Shown here piece after piece: positions 1-5,260 of a stretch of DNA of 10,232 nucleotides (its first letter is position 1; the number at the start of each line of letters is the position of its first letter). Source of the DNA: Synergistaceae bacterium (GTDB taxonomy: Bacteria; Synergistota; Synergistia; Synergistales; Synergistaceae); assembly GCA_030539135.1 (NCBI GenBank), contig JAUNSQ010000036.1, positions 1 through 10,232 of the forward strand, given 5' to 3'. The notes beneath the pieces were generated by a model that searched no databases, had not been told where the DNA came from, and was given only the letters and a program-made list of their open reading frames with translations. A program made the translations under genes and the position numbers.

Positions 1-68
1 GCCAGCTCACATACATGGACGAGCTTCACATGGGCAGCCGCAAGTACAGGCTCGTTTCGCTTGACTGA
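1..68 (+). CDS. C-terminal tail of an unidentified protein (partial)
   Basis: From base 3 a + strand frame reads QLTYMDELHMGSRKYRLVSLD and stops at TGA (66-68). The gene starts before the window, so only about 21 residues are visible, and I recognise no family from them. This frame is preferred because it has a balanced composition and because a strong intrinsic terminator follows about 50 bases later (117-147), as expected at the end of a + strand transcription unit. The second + frame also stops nearby (TGA ending at 62), so the choice of frame is likely but not certain. Confidence 0.5.
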   Translation, partial: QLTYMDELHMGSRKYRLVSLD

Positions 69-116
69 CGCGGCCGCGGACATATAACAAAGCCTGTCCG
101 ACGATAGATGTAAAAT

Positions 117-147
117 CGCCCCGCTGAAACAGCGGGGCGCTTATTAT
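117..147 (+). terminator. Intrinsic terminator after the partial + strand gene
   Basis: A perfect 10-bp stem (117-126 with 130-139) closes an AAA loop and is followed by CTTATTAT. It would end transcription of the gene finishing at 68. On the minus strand it lacks a T-run, so termination there would be weaker. Twenty-six bases (122-147) recur exactly at 1198-1223. Confidence 0.75.
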
Positions 148-180
148 GCGCGTCTTGGGGACGTTAGGTCAGCTCATCCG

Positions 181-516
181 TCAGTTGTCGGCAGAGGCAA
201 GCTCCTTGTACTTCACGCCCCATTCTTCCATTGCGGAGATTATCGGCTTCATCGAACTGCCAAGCTCGCTCACGCTATACTCCACGCGCGGCGGGACTTC
301 TGCGTAGACACGGCGCGTAACGATGCCACAACTCTCCATGTAGCGCAGGTTGTCAGTGAGCACTTTCTGACTGATACCCGGGATGGTCCGCCGCAGTTCA
401 TTAAAGCGCTGCGTGCCCCCTAAGAGGTTGCGCATTATGAGCAGCCTCCATTTATTGCCAATTAGCTGTACGGTCGTCGCCACGGGGCACGGCGGCAGTT
501 CATCTCTTGAAAGCAT
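181..516 (-). CDS. HxlR-family winged-helix transcriptional regulator
   Basis: This is a 111-residue DNA-binding protein of the HxlR (MarR-like) family, about the usual family length. The family signature runs through the whole protein. A CPV segment near residue 10 is followed by LIGNKWRLLIMRNLLGG, then RFNELRRTIPGISQKVLT as the recognition helix region, then a wing with PPRVEYSVSELG and a final helix ending in MEEWG. Cys10 lies where redox- or electrophile-sensing HxlR proteins such as YodB and HypR carry their reactive cysteine; whether it senses anything here is inference. The start is ATG at 516, with an in-frame TAA 24 bases upstream; GAGAGG lies 9 bases before it. It is divergent from the cupin gene at 740, which is its most likely target. 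A palindrome just upstream could be its own operator. Confidence 0.9.
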   Translation of the reverse strand: MLSRDELPPCPVATTVQLIGNKWRLLIMRNLLGGTQRFNELRRTIPGISQKVLTDNLRYMESCGIVTRRVYAEVPPRVEYSVSELGSSMKPIISAMEEWGVKYKELASADN

Positions 517-550
517 TCCTTCTCGCCTCTCAATAGTTTAATTTTTTATC

Positions 551-571
551 CAGCATCATAAATTTATGCTG
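551..571. promoter_or_regulatory. Candidate operator: nested dyad in the hxlR-cupin intergenic region
   Basis: CATAAATTTATG (557-568) is a perfect 12-base palindrome. It overlaps a second inverted repeat, CAGCAT (551-556) with ATGCTG (566-571). It lies about 40 bases upstream of the regulator's start codon and overlaps a minus-strand -10-like TAAATT, with TTGTAT 18 bases further upstream. HxlR proteins bind as dimers to dyads, so autoregulation is plausible. The link is inferred from position only. Confidence 0.35.
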
Positions 572-656
572 CATACATATTTTGATACAAGTCTCTATTT
601 TTAGCAACAGCCGCAATGGTACCCTCAGGGTTACCGAGGCACAAAAAAGTGCGTAC

Positions 657-685
657 TTTTCAGCTTGTGAACAGCGTTTTAGAAT
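657..685 (+). promoter_or_regulatory. Weak sigma-70-like promoter for the cupin gene
   Basis: TTTTCA (657-662) and TAGAAT (680-685) are separated by 17 bases and lie about 55 bases upstream of the cupin start. The -35 element matches the consensus at only four of six positions. A promoter that depends on an activator, or on relief from a repressor, would look like this, but other positions in this A+T-rich stretch are possible. Confidence 0.3.
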
Positions 686-739
686 ATATCCGTCAGCGGG
701 AAGACCGCGAAAAAATATCTGGACGGAGGAAAAATAAGG

Positions 740-1177
740 ATGAAAACGGTAAAAGTTTGCGGCTATAAGAATATGAAGGGACAGAAAATCAGCCAGAACG
801 GGAACGAGTTTACGGTAAAGCCAATCGTTCCGCAGGAGGACGTCACACAGTGCCGCGTGAATTTCGTAGAGGTAGAGCCTGGGAACTACGCTTACGGCTA
901 TCATTATCACGAGGCGGACGAAGAGGTGTTCTATGTCATCAGCGGCGCCGGCGTCGTGAGAACGACAAAAGGCGACGTAACTGTGAACGCCGGAGAGGCG
1001 ATAATCCTGCCGGCCGGGCCGGACGGCGCACACGTGATGCGCAACGGATCGGCGACGGAAAAGCTCGTCTATATCGATTTCGATACCAACAACTCGCCGG
1101 AAATCGTGCACTTCCCTGATATCAACAAGATCATGGCCTATGGGCCTTTCTCGTCGGGCATGTACGACGTGAAATAA
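740..1177 (+). CDS. Single-domain cupin protein
   Basis: This 145-residue protein carries one conserved beta-barrel cupin domain. Motif 1 spans residues 48-69, with His55, His57 and Glu62 in the pattern G-x5-HxH-x4-E-x6-G. Motif 2 spans 85-102, with Pro91, Gly93, His98 and Asn102. These give the usual three-His, one-Glu metal site. There is no signal peptide, so it should be cytoplasmic. The reaction cannot be read from sequence; small cupins include isomerases, dioxygenases and simple ligand binders. GGAGG (725-729) precedes the ATG by 10 bases. It is divergent from an HxlR-type regulator, a common arrangement for stress- or metabolite-induced genes, and is followed at once by a terminator. 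It is a monocupin and does not resemble the two-domain oxalate decarboxylases. Confidence 0.88.
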   Translation: MKTVKVCGYKNMKGQKISQNGNEFTVKPIVPQEDVTQCRVNFVEVEPGNYAYGYHYHEADEEVFYVISGAGVVRTTKGDVTVNAGEAIILPAGPDGAHVMRNGSATEKLVYIDFDTNNSPEIVHFPDINKIMAYGPFSSGMYDVK

Positions 1178-1191
1178 AATCCTGAAAGGCA

Positions 1192-1223
1192 GCGCCTCGC
1201 TGAAACAGCGGGGCGCTTATTAT
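1192..1223 (+). terminator. Intrinsic terminator after the cupin gene
   Basis: An 11-bp stem (1192-1202 with 1206-1216), containing one T-G wobble, closes an AAA loop and is followed by TTATTAT. It lies 14 bases after the cupin stop codon and between two convergent genes. On the minus strand the wobble becomes an A-C mismatch and no T-run follows directly, so it should serve the protease gene less well. Confidence 0.75.
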
Positions 1224-1238
1224 ATCTGCGATATAGTA

Positions 1239-3212
1239 TTATTTCTTTTTCCTGAACATAAACGGCGCGAACGCCAAGAACGCTGTCGCGCCAAATCCGG
1301 CGGAGCATCCGCCGCCACCTCCGCCGCCGCTAGGGGTCGGGGTAGGAGTTGGGGTTGGGGTAGGCGTCGGGTAGTATATGACGCTCGCGGTCATCGTGTC
1401 TCCGGGCGCGGAGACTTCGGTCAGCGCTATGCCGCTGCGCTCCGTCGCTTCGTCGGAGCTCGCCGCGGCGTAGAAGTATGTCTTGCCGACTGAGTATTCC
1501 TTCAAGTCGCCGCCCGCCGCCATTGTCGTGTTGCCCTTGAACCAGAGGTTGAAGATGCTTTGGCGGAACTTAGTCGACCGCGAATCGCCGTAGGCGAGTA
1601 TGGGCATGTTGCCCTGATGCGAATTTTCTGAGCTGTTAAAGTCGTTCTTTTTCTCAATAGAGCCGGAGCCGACGTTCTCGTCGATGTGCAGGAGGAGTAT
1701 CCCGCCGCCGGTGTGCCCGGCCGTGTCATTGACATACACCTGCATTCCCGCGTCCCATTTGTCGTTCACCGGATCGCGGACTTCGGCCAATATATACTGC
1801 GTCAAGGAATCGACCGCTGGCGACTCGAGCCTGACGATGGAGTTTGACAGCGCCTTGCCGATGGTCGCTTTCACCGCCGTCGCGGCAGCTTCTATCGTTG
1901 ATTTTGCCGTCTCCCAGCCGAGGTATATCCTGCTCCACGCGTCGAGGTTGACGGGGCGCGCGCCCATCATCTCGCCGCCTTTGGCTCCCCAGCTGCCGCC
2001 TCCCATAACGGAATATATTCCGAGCCCGTTATTGCCGCCCCCTACGTCGTAGAGGTCGGGCAGCCCGCACATCTGGTGTCCAAGCTCGTGGACCATCGTC
2101 CCAATGCCCGGCAGCACGTCGCCGCTCGCCGACCCATCGTCCGCGAGTTCGCCCTGCATCGACCAATTTGAGACCGACTTGCCGTCTATCTTAACGTCAT
2201 GGCTGGCGGGGATGTATTTGCTCATGTCGTATCCGCTTTTTCTCAAATCTTCCTCGTCGGCGCTGGTGAAGGAGCGCCACGCGTGGGCCCATACCGCGGG
2301 GGTCATATAGGCGTATGACTCTTCATAGCCGGGTATTATCATATAAAAACAGAGCTCGTCCGGCCTTATCGTGCCGTCGCTGTCCGTGTCGAAGCTGGCG
2401 AAGTCAACGCTTGTAACTTCCGTTACCTTCTTCAGAACGTCGTCCACAAACGCGACTTCGTTTACGTGCACGGCGATCAGCTCCTCGTCCGTCGTACAGT
2501 TCTGTTGGTCTAGGAGCCTGTCCGGGTGGTTTCCGTTGTTAAAGCAGGATGCATCGAGCGACACGGTTATCAGACCGTAGGGCCCGTCCATGCTTCCGCT
2601 GTAGTCCGCGGAGACGACTGACATTTTGCCGTGCGACTGGTCTTTGTAATATTCGCGGGTCGATATCACGCCGTCGCCCTCGCCCCATATATTTTTCAGA
2701 TAGTGGTCTCTGGAGGCGGTGAACTGCCTGTCCACGAAATTAACGCGGACGACCATGAGGTTCTTCTTGCCGGTCACCTTGTGTTCATGCCAGCCTGTAA
2801 ACACGGCCTTGACCGTGGATATGGCACGGGAGAAGAGAGAGACGCTTTGAGACGACGGCGACGACGCGCCGCGTCTTAACGATATGGCAGCGTTCGCGCT
2901 TGGCTTGTAATTTACAGCGGCGTCCGTCGGAGGCGTCGAATGCGCCCTATATATAACGCCGCTCTCTTTGAGCGCGGAGCTTTCTTGTCTCGCGTATTCG
3001 TAGCGCCCGGTCTTCGAACGGAGTACGGCCATGCCGTCTTTATCCTCGAACCAGTGCGAGAATTCGTCGCCGCGCTGTCTCAGCTCTATTCTTGAGCCGT
3101 CCGGCTGCGTCACTGTGCGGAAGCCGTTAAAGGCCGGAGCGGCATACGCTGCCTCGGCGAACAGCGCTATCGCGAATATAAATGGAAGTAATCTAGCAAG
3201 TCTTTTATTCAT
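1239..3212 (-). CDS. Secreted M6-family metalloprotease with Synerg-CTERM sorting signal
   Basis: This is a 657-residue exported zinc metalloprotease of the M6 (immune inhibitor A-like) family. A signal peptide covers residues 1-24: basic start, hydrophobic core, and likely cleavage after AYA. Residues 25 to about 140 look like a propeptide. The catalytic domain follows, with HELGH at 375-379 (zinc ligands His375 and His379, catalytic Glu376), then GLPDLYD, and a Met-turn in YSVMGGGSWG. An EF-hand-like calcium loop occupies 275-286 (Asp275, Asp277, Asp279, Gly280, Glu286). The C-terminus has a 13-residue Pro-Thr linker (615-627), seven glycines, Cys636, a hydrophobic segment and RKKK. This layout matches Synerg-CTERM, a proposed sorting and processing signal. 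AGGAGG lies 8 bases before the ATG. The gene forms its own transcription unit. Its substrate is unknown; a role in protein degradation outside the cell is likely. Confidence 0.92.
   Translation of the reverse strand: MNKRLARLLPFIFAIALFAEAAYAAPAFNGFRTVTQPDGSRIELRQRGDEFSHWFEDKDGMAVLRSKTGRYEYARQESSALKESGVIYRAHSTPPTDAAVNYKPSANAAISLRRGASSPSSQSVSLFSRAISTVKAVFTGWHEHKVTGKKNLMVVRVNFVDRQFTASRDHYLKNIWGEGDGVISTREYYKDQSHGKMSVVSADYSGSMDGPYGLITVSLDASCFNNGNHPDRLLDQQNCTTDEELIAVHVNEVAFVDDVLKKVTEVTSVDFASFDTDSDGTIRPDELCFYMIIPGYEESYAYMTPAVWAHAWRSFTSADEEDLRKSGYDMSKYIPASHDVKIDGKSVSNWSMQGELADDGSASGDVLPGIGTMVHELGHQMCGLPDLYDVGGGNNGLGIYSVMGGGSWGAKGGEMMGARPVNLDAWSRIYLGWETAKSTIEAAATAVKATIGKALSNSIVRLESPAVDSLTQYILAEVRDPVNDKWDAGMQVYVNDTAGHTGGGILLLHIDENVGSGSIEKKNDFNSSENSHQGNMPILAYGDSRSTKFRQSIFNLWFKGNTTMAAGGDLKEYSVGKTYFYAAASSDEATERSGIALTEVSAPGDTMTASVIYYPTPTPTPTPTPTPSGGGGGGGCSAGFGATAFLAFAPFMFRKKK
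1310..1372 (-). repeat. Low-complexity Pro-Thr / poly-Gly coding repeat
   Basis: The protease C-terminus is encoded here by alternating Pro and Thr codons (six PT units) followed by consecutive Gly codons. Synonymous codons vary, so it is a protein-level repeat rather than a pure DNA microsatellite. The plus (template) strand is G-rich, with four runs of GGGG between 1333 and 1360. Confidence 0.8.
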
Positions 3213-3220
3213 AGCGGCCG

Positions 3221-3290
3221 CCTCCTATGGAAAACTGTCTGAGCTTAGTTTACAGCAAATATTATATTATTTTCGTCGGTAAAAATACAA
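3221..3290 (-). promoter_or_regulatory. Promoter and ribosome binding site of the M6 protease gene
   Basis: On the minus strand a perfect TATAAT (3261-3266) is preceded by TTGTAT (3285-3290) with an 18-base spacer. The expected transcript start is near 3254, giving a leader of about 40 bases that ends in AGGAGG (3221-3226). The promoter lies between the terminator of the upstream operon and the protease start, so the protease appears to be transcribed independently. Confidence 0.6.
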
Positions 3291-3300
3291 ATATATAGAC

Positions 3301-3334
3301 ACAGAAAAGCGGCTCCCGTTTTGCCGGAAGCCGC
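3301..3334 (-). terminator. Intrinsic terminator of the sigma-factor operon
   Basis: Read on the minus strand, the stem 3325-3334 pairs with 3309-3318 (10 bp including one G-U wobble) around a six-base loop and is followed by TTTTCTGT (3308-3301). On the plus strand the wobble becomes a mismatch and there is no T-run, so the terminator is directional. It ends the operon after the sigma gene. Confidence 0.8.
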
Positions 3335-3379
3335 GTCTATGTTCAATATTTGCCTGTTGCCGTATCGCGGTTATCGTCT

Positions 3380-3934
3380 CTATTTACCGCTCGCGTTAGA
3401 GTCTTTTGGCCTTTCCCTCCGAAACAACGGTTTAAGTTTCTCCTTTATCTTCCTTATTCTGGCGCTGACGGCCTGCTGCGTTACGCCAAGCTCGCGAGCC
3501 GCGTCCTTCTGCGTCGCGCCGCGCATCAGCGCTTTCGCGAGTTCGGCCTCTTCGTTCGGCAGGGCCCGTTCGAGCATATCGTCTACCTCGTCCTTGTCGA
3601 ACTCCGACAATGCCTCCGGGTCGCTGACGATCTCCTCTATCGCCTCAAGCTCTACTTCGCCCCCGCCGTCGTCCTTCCTCTGGCGCAGCTTCGCCGCGGC
3701 CGCGCGGACCCGGGAGGGGAGCTGGCTCTTCAAGAAGTAAGAGAGCCACTTTCGCTCCCTGCACTTCGGTATCAGCATGAGCAACGCGAGGTAGCCCTCC
3801 TGCACAAGGTCGTCGAACTCCGCGCCCCTTCCCTGATAACGCCGGGCGGTGGCCTTAACGAGCGGGTCATAGCTGAGGACGAGTTTGCCAAGCTCGCCGC
3901 CGATACGTGACGGAACATCCATATACTTTTCCAA
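3380..3934 (-). CDS. Sigma-70-family RNA polymerase sigma factor
   Basis: This 184-residue protein has the two core sigma domains and little else. Region 2 lies at about 18-85: DPLVKATARRYQGRG, then FDDLVQEGYLALL, then an aromatic and basic stretch corresponding to 2.3/2.4. Region 4 lies at about 125-167 and starts LPNEEAELAKAL, with the helix-turn-helix TQKDAARELGVTQQAVSARI. An acidic linker (about 87-123) replaces most of region 3. It lacks the long N-terminal region of a housekeeping factor and resembles small alternative sigma factors. Translation probably starts at TTG (3932-3934), one base after the peptidase stop, with AGGAG about 12 bases upstream; ATG at 3922 is a good alternative. 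It is the last gene of the operon. It could drive its own operon, but no promoter evidence proves this. Confidence 0.88.
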   Translation of the reverse strand: MEKYMDVPSRIGGELGKLVLSYDPLVKATARRYQGRGAEFDDLVQEGYLALLMLIPKCRERKWLSYFLKSQLPSRVRAAAAKLRQRKDDGGGEVELEAIEEIVSDPEALSEFDKDEVDDMLERALPNEEAELAKALMRGATQKDAARELGVTQQAVSARIRKIKEKLKPLFRRERPKDSNASGK

Positions 3935-3935
3935 T

Positions 3936-4286
3936 TCAGATATTATCTCCTATTTCAAGATGTATGAAGCCGCGCGAAGGGTAGGCGAGAGCCTTTGTGA
4001 AACCCTCCGAGAGCGCGGCGGAACGGAAACGCTCCTGTTCCTCGGCCGCCATGCGGACGTCCGCCGCCAACCCACGCCTGTGGAGGCTGTTCTTAGCCCC
4101 GCCGACTTCAACATTATGCTTCGCGCACCTGTAGCCGCTGTTGATTATCAGCGGCAGCCCCCACCGGATGCGCAGAGCCTCCAACATCAACACCAAACGC
4201 GGCTGGAGGAGCGCCGTGTGACAGCATGGGCACTGGAACTCCATAAGGTTGAAGTGCTCGGACAGCTTAAAATCGTTGAGCCTCAC
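3936..4286 (-). CDS. M15-family zinc peptidase, endolysin-like (Peptidase_M15_3)
   Basis: This 116-residue protein is predicted to cleave peptidoglycan peptides, as D-Ala-D-Ala carboxypeptidases and phage endolysins of family M15 do. The N-terminal part reads KLSEHFNLMEFQCPCC, a typical opening for this group. Then come SGYR (50-53) and S67-x-H69-x2-G72-x-A74-x-D76, and later His109 in FIHLEI. His69, Asp76 and His109 are the expected zinc ligands. There is no signal peptide or membrane segment, so it would need help, such as a holin, or cell lysis to reach the wall. The start is placed at GTG 4286, which has GGAGG 7 bases upstream; an in-frame GTG at 4310 would add 8 residues but has no good site. 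It lies between the YvrJ and sigma genes, one base from the latter. Confidence 0.88.
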   Translation of the reverse strand: MRLNDFKLSEHFNLMEFQCPCCHTALLQPRLVLMLEALRIRWGLPLIINSGYRCAKHNVEVGGAKNSLHRRGLAADVRMAAEEQERFRSAALSEGFTKALAYPSRGFIHLEIGDNI

Positions 4287-4346
4287 AGCGACGCCTCCCT
4301 CCGCAGGCACGCCCGCGCTATCGCCAGCGCGAGCAGCCGTTTTAAC

Positions 4347-4520
4347 TTACGTAGCAGCTCTTTTCTCAGTTTCGTTCGCCTCCTTAGATTTGATGACCGA
4401 TGTCAATTCAACGACAGCTTTGGTCAAGTCTTCCATACGCTTTTCCATCCTTACAAGCAGGTAAGAGGCGACCGCAATAGAGAAAGACGTCTGCACGATA
4501 TTCGTGATAAAGTCCTCCAT
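4347..4520 (-). CDS. YvrJ-family small membrane protein
   Basis: This 57-residue protein begins MEDFITNIVQTSFSIAVASY. It has one predicted membrane segment at about residues 5-24, followed by a charged heptad-like helix (VRMEKRMEDLTKAVVEL) and a polar tail. That fits the YvrJ family, whose function is not established. The size and layout also resemble small holin-like proteins such as BhlA and UviB. The start is placed at ATG 4520, with a GGGAG-rich site 9-20 bases upstream. An in-frame ATG at 4589 would add a 23-residue, membrane-unlikely extension lying inside a stable hairpin. In Bacillus subtilis yvrJ is linked to genes of the SigO (YvrI) sigma system; here a sigma gene sits two genes downstream. 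Confidence 0.8.
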   Translation of the reverse strand: MEDFITNIVQTSFSIAVASYLLVRMEKRMEDLTKAVVELTSVIKSKEANETEKRAAT

Positions 4521-4546
4521 TGGTGCGCTTTCTCCCTCCCTTTGCG

Positions 4547-4590
4547 TTTGGGCGGCGGCCGGTGTCCGACGTTTCCCGGCCGCGCCCAAA
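4547..4590 (-). other. Intercistronic stem-loop between the DUF2922 and YvrJ genes
   Basis: Bases 4576-4590 pair with 4547-4562 over 15 bp with one bulged base, enclosing a 13-base loop. The stem is G+C-rich with A/T ends. No T-run follows on the minus strand, so it is not an intrinsic terminator. It starts 14 bases after the DUF2922 stop and ends just before the YvrJ ribosome binding site. It may act as a 3' stabiliser or processing site that favours the first two cistrons. Confidence 0.7.
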
Positions 4591-4604
4591 CCTTACCTTT
4601 ATCC

Positions 4605-4829
4605 TTATGCCGCGGTTGCGGCTACCTCTGTGACCGTGCGGTCTATCAGCTCCGCTCCCTTCTTGCTGGCGAGCGTGACGTTAAACGGCTGCTGGGTCAT
4701 TATCGCGTCGAGAGCGGCCCTTACAAGGGCGTCGCCGCCCTCCTCAAAGAGCGCGGGAGCCGCGTAGTTCATGCTCACCGCAAACGACTTTCCAGCATCG
4801 GTCTCAAACATAAGTTTGACTGTCTTCAT
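4605..4829 (-). CDS. DUF2922 family protein
   Basis: This 74-residue protein has no known function. Its sequence fits the DUF2922 family: an opening of MKTVKLMFETDAGKSFAVSM, a central helix (DALVRAALDAIMTQQPF) and a closing ELIDRTVTEV strand. No signal peptide or membrane segment is visible, and the length is typical. The ribosome binding site is AAGGGGGTG, about 5 bases before ATG 4829. It follows the DUF1659 gene by 34 bases, so the two are almost certainly cotranscribed. These two families often occur side by side in Firmicutes, usually near a YvrJ gene. I assigned the family from memory of its pattern, without a search. Confidence 0.78.
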   Translation of the reverse strand: MKTVKLMFETDAGKSFAVSMNYAAPALFEEGGDALVRAALDAIMTQQPFNVTLASKKGAELIDRTVTEVAATAA

Positions 4830-4863
4830 GTGTTCACCCCCTTTCGTTCAGATCTTCTTCGCG

Positions 4864-5079
4864 CTAGTCTGCGAGCAGACCGCCGCTGTTCTTCTTTGTC
4901 GCCGTTACCGGATACTCGAGAAGGTTCTTCAGGGTATTAACGAGAGACTTAGCGGCGTCAGCCGTTATGCTGTCGTTGACCCTGGTCACGGATATGACCT
5001 TCTCAACAGTCTTACCGTCGACAACGCCGAGGCTTATCGACATACCGAGCGATGTTGAAACAGGATTTATGGTAGCCAT
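4864..5079 (-). CDS. DUF1659 family protein
   Basis: This 71-residue protein of unknown function is the first gene of the five-gene operon. It begins MATINPVSTSLGMSISLGVV, continues with a strand around GKTVEKVISVTRV, then a helix (ADAAKSLVNTLKNLL) and ends in LEYPVTATKKNSGGLLAD. The pattern and length fit DUF1659. It is soluble and has no signal peptide. The start is placed at ATG 5079 because AGAGGA lies 6 bases upstream. An in-frame ATG at 5097 would add MKRGIQ, but it overlaps that binding site. The site is good and the gene is first in the message, so expression may be high. Confidence 0.78.
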   Translation of the reverse strand: MATINPVSTSLGMSISLGVVDGKTVEKVISVTRVNDSITADAAKSLVNTLKNLLEYPVTATKKNSGGLLAD

Positions 5080-5098
5080 TTGTATTCCTCTTTTCATA

Positions 5099-5115
5099 TT
5101 TGATAACTATAATAG
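5099..5115 (-). promoter_or_regulatory. Candidate -10 region of the DUF1659-sigma operon
   Basis: On the minus strand TATTATAGT (5106-5114) contains two overlapping -10-like hexamers, TATTAT and TATAGT, giving a short leader of about 20 bases before ATG 5079. No TTGACA-like element is found 16-19 bases upstream, where the sequence is pyrimidine-rich (TTTCTTCTCTATC). The promoter may need an activator or be read by another sigma factor, possibly the operon's own. Confidence 0.35.
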
Positions 5116-5204
5116 TGCAAGATAGAGAAGAAATATACAAATGGATTTCTAAAATAATTTTTGTGTTTGATAGAGGACCGGGCGTTCGATTTCGCCTAAA
5201 TGAT

Positions 5205-5234
5205 TTGACTTGCGCCCATAATTTCGTCTAAAAT
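5205..5234 (+). promoter_or_regulatory. Strong-looking + strand promoter in a gene-free region
   Basis: TTGACT (5205-5210) and TAAAAT (5229-5234) each match consensus at five of six positions, with an 18-base spacer. The expected start of transcription is near 5241. No + strand gene follows before the terminator at 5323-5363, so the product would be a short RNA. Confidence 0.5.
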
Positions 5235-5260
5235 TAAGTGCGACTTAAAATTAGTCGAAA
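5222..5260. promoter_or_regulatory. Imperfect dyad overlapping the -10 and start of the putative small RNA
   Basis: Bases 5222-5239 and 5243-5260 form an inverted repeat matching at 15 of 18 positions with a 3-base centre (GCG). It overlaps the -10 hexamer and is centred on the predicted transcription start, a classical operator position. The same bases could instead fold as RNA: CGACT (5241-5245) pairs with AGTCG (5253-5257). Confidence 0.4.

Noticed and set aside
530..1111. A minus-strand open frame (193 codons) opposite the cupin gene and promoter region
   Set aside because: It overlaps the clear cupin gene, has no family features, and reads through the divergent intergenic region.
740..1177. 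Possible link between this cupin and the YvrJ/sigma operon, by analogy with oxdC-yvrJ in Bacillus subtilis
   Set aside because: The protein is a single-domain cupin, far from the operon, on the other strand and paired with an HxlR regulator; oxalate decarboxylases have two cupin domains.
3350..3910. A + strand open frame (186 codons) opposite the sigma gene
   Set aside because: It mirrors the sigma gene and shows no domain or good start; the sigma regions 2 and 4 on the other strand are unmistakable.
3885..4940. A long + strand open frame (351 codons) opposite the sigma, M15, YvrJ and DUF2922 genes
   Set aside because: It is antisense to four genes with recognisable families and good ribosome binding sites. 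Its product is Arg/Leu/Ser-rich with no domain pattern, typical of a shadow frame in G+C-rich DNA.
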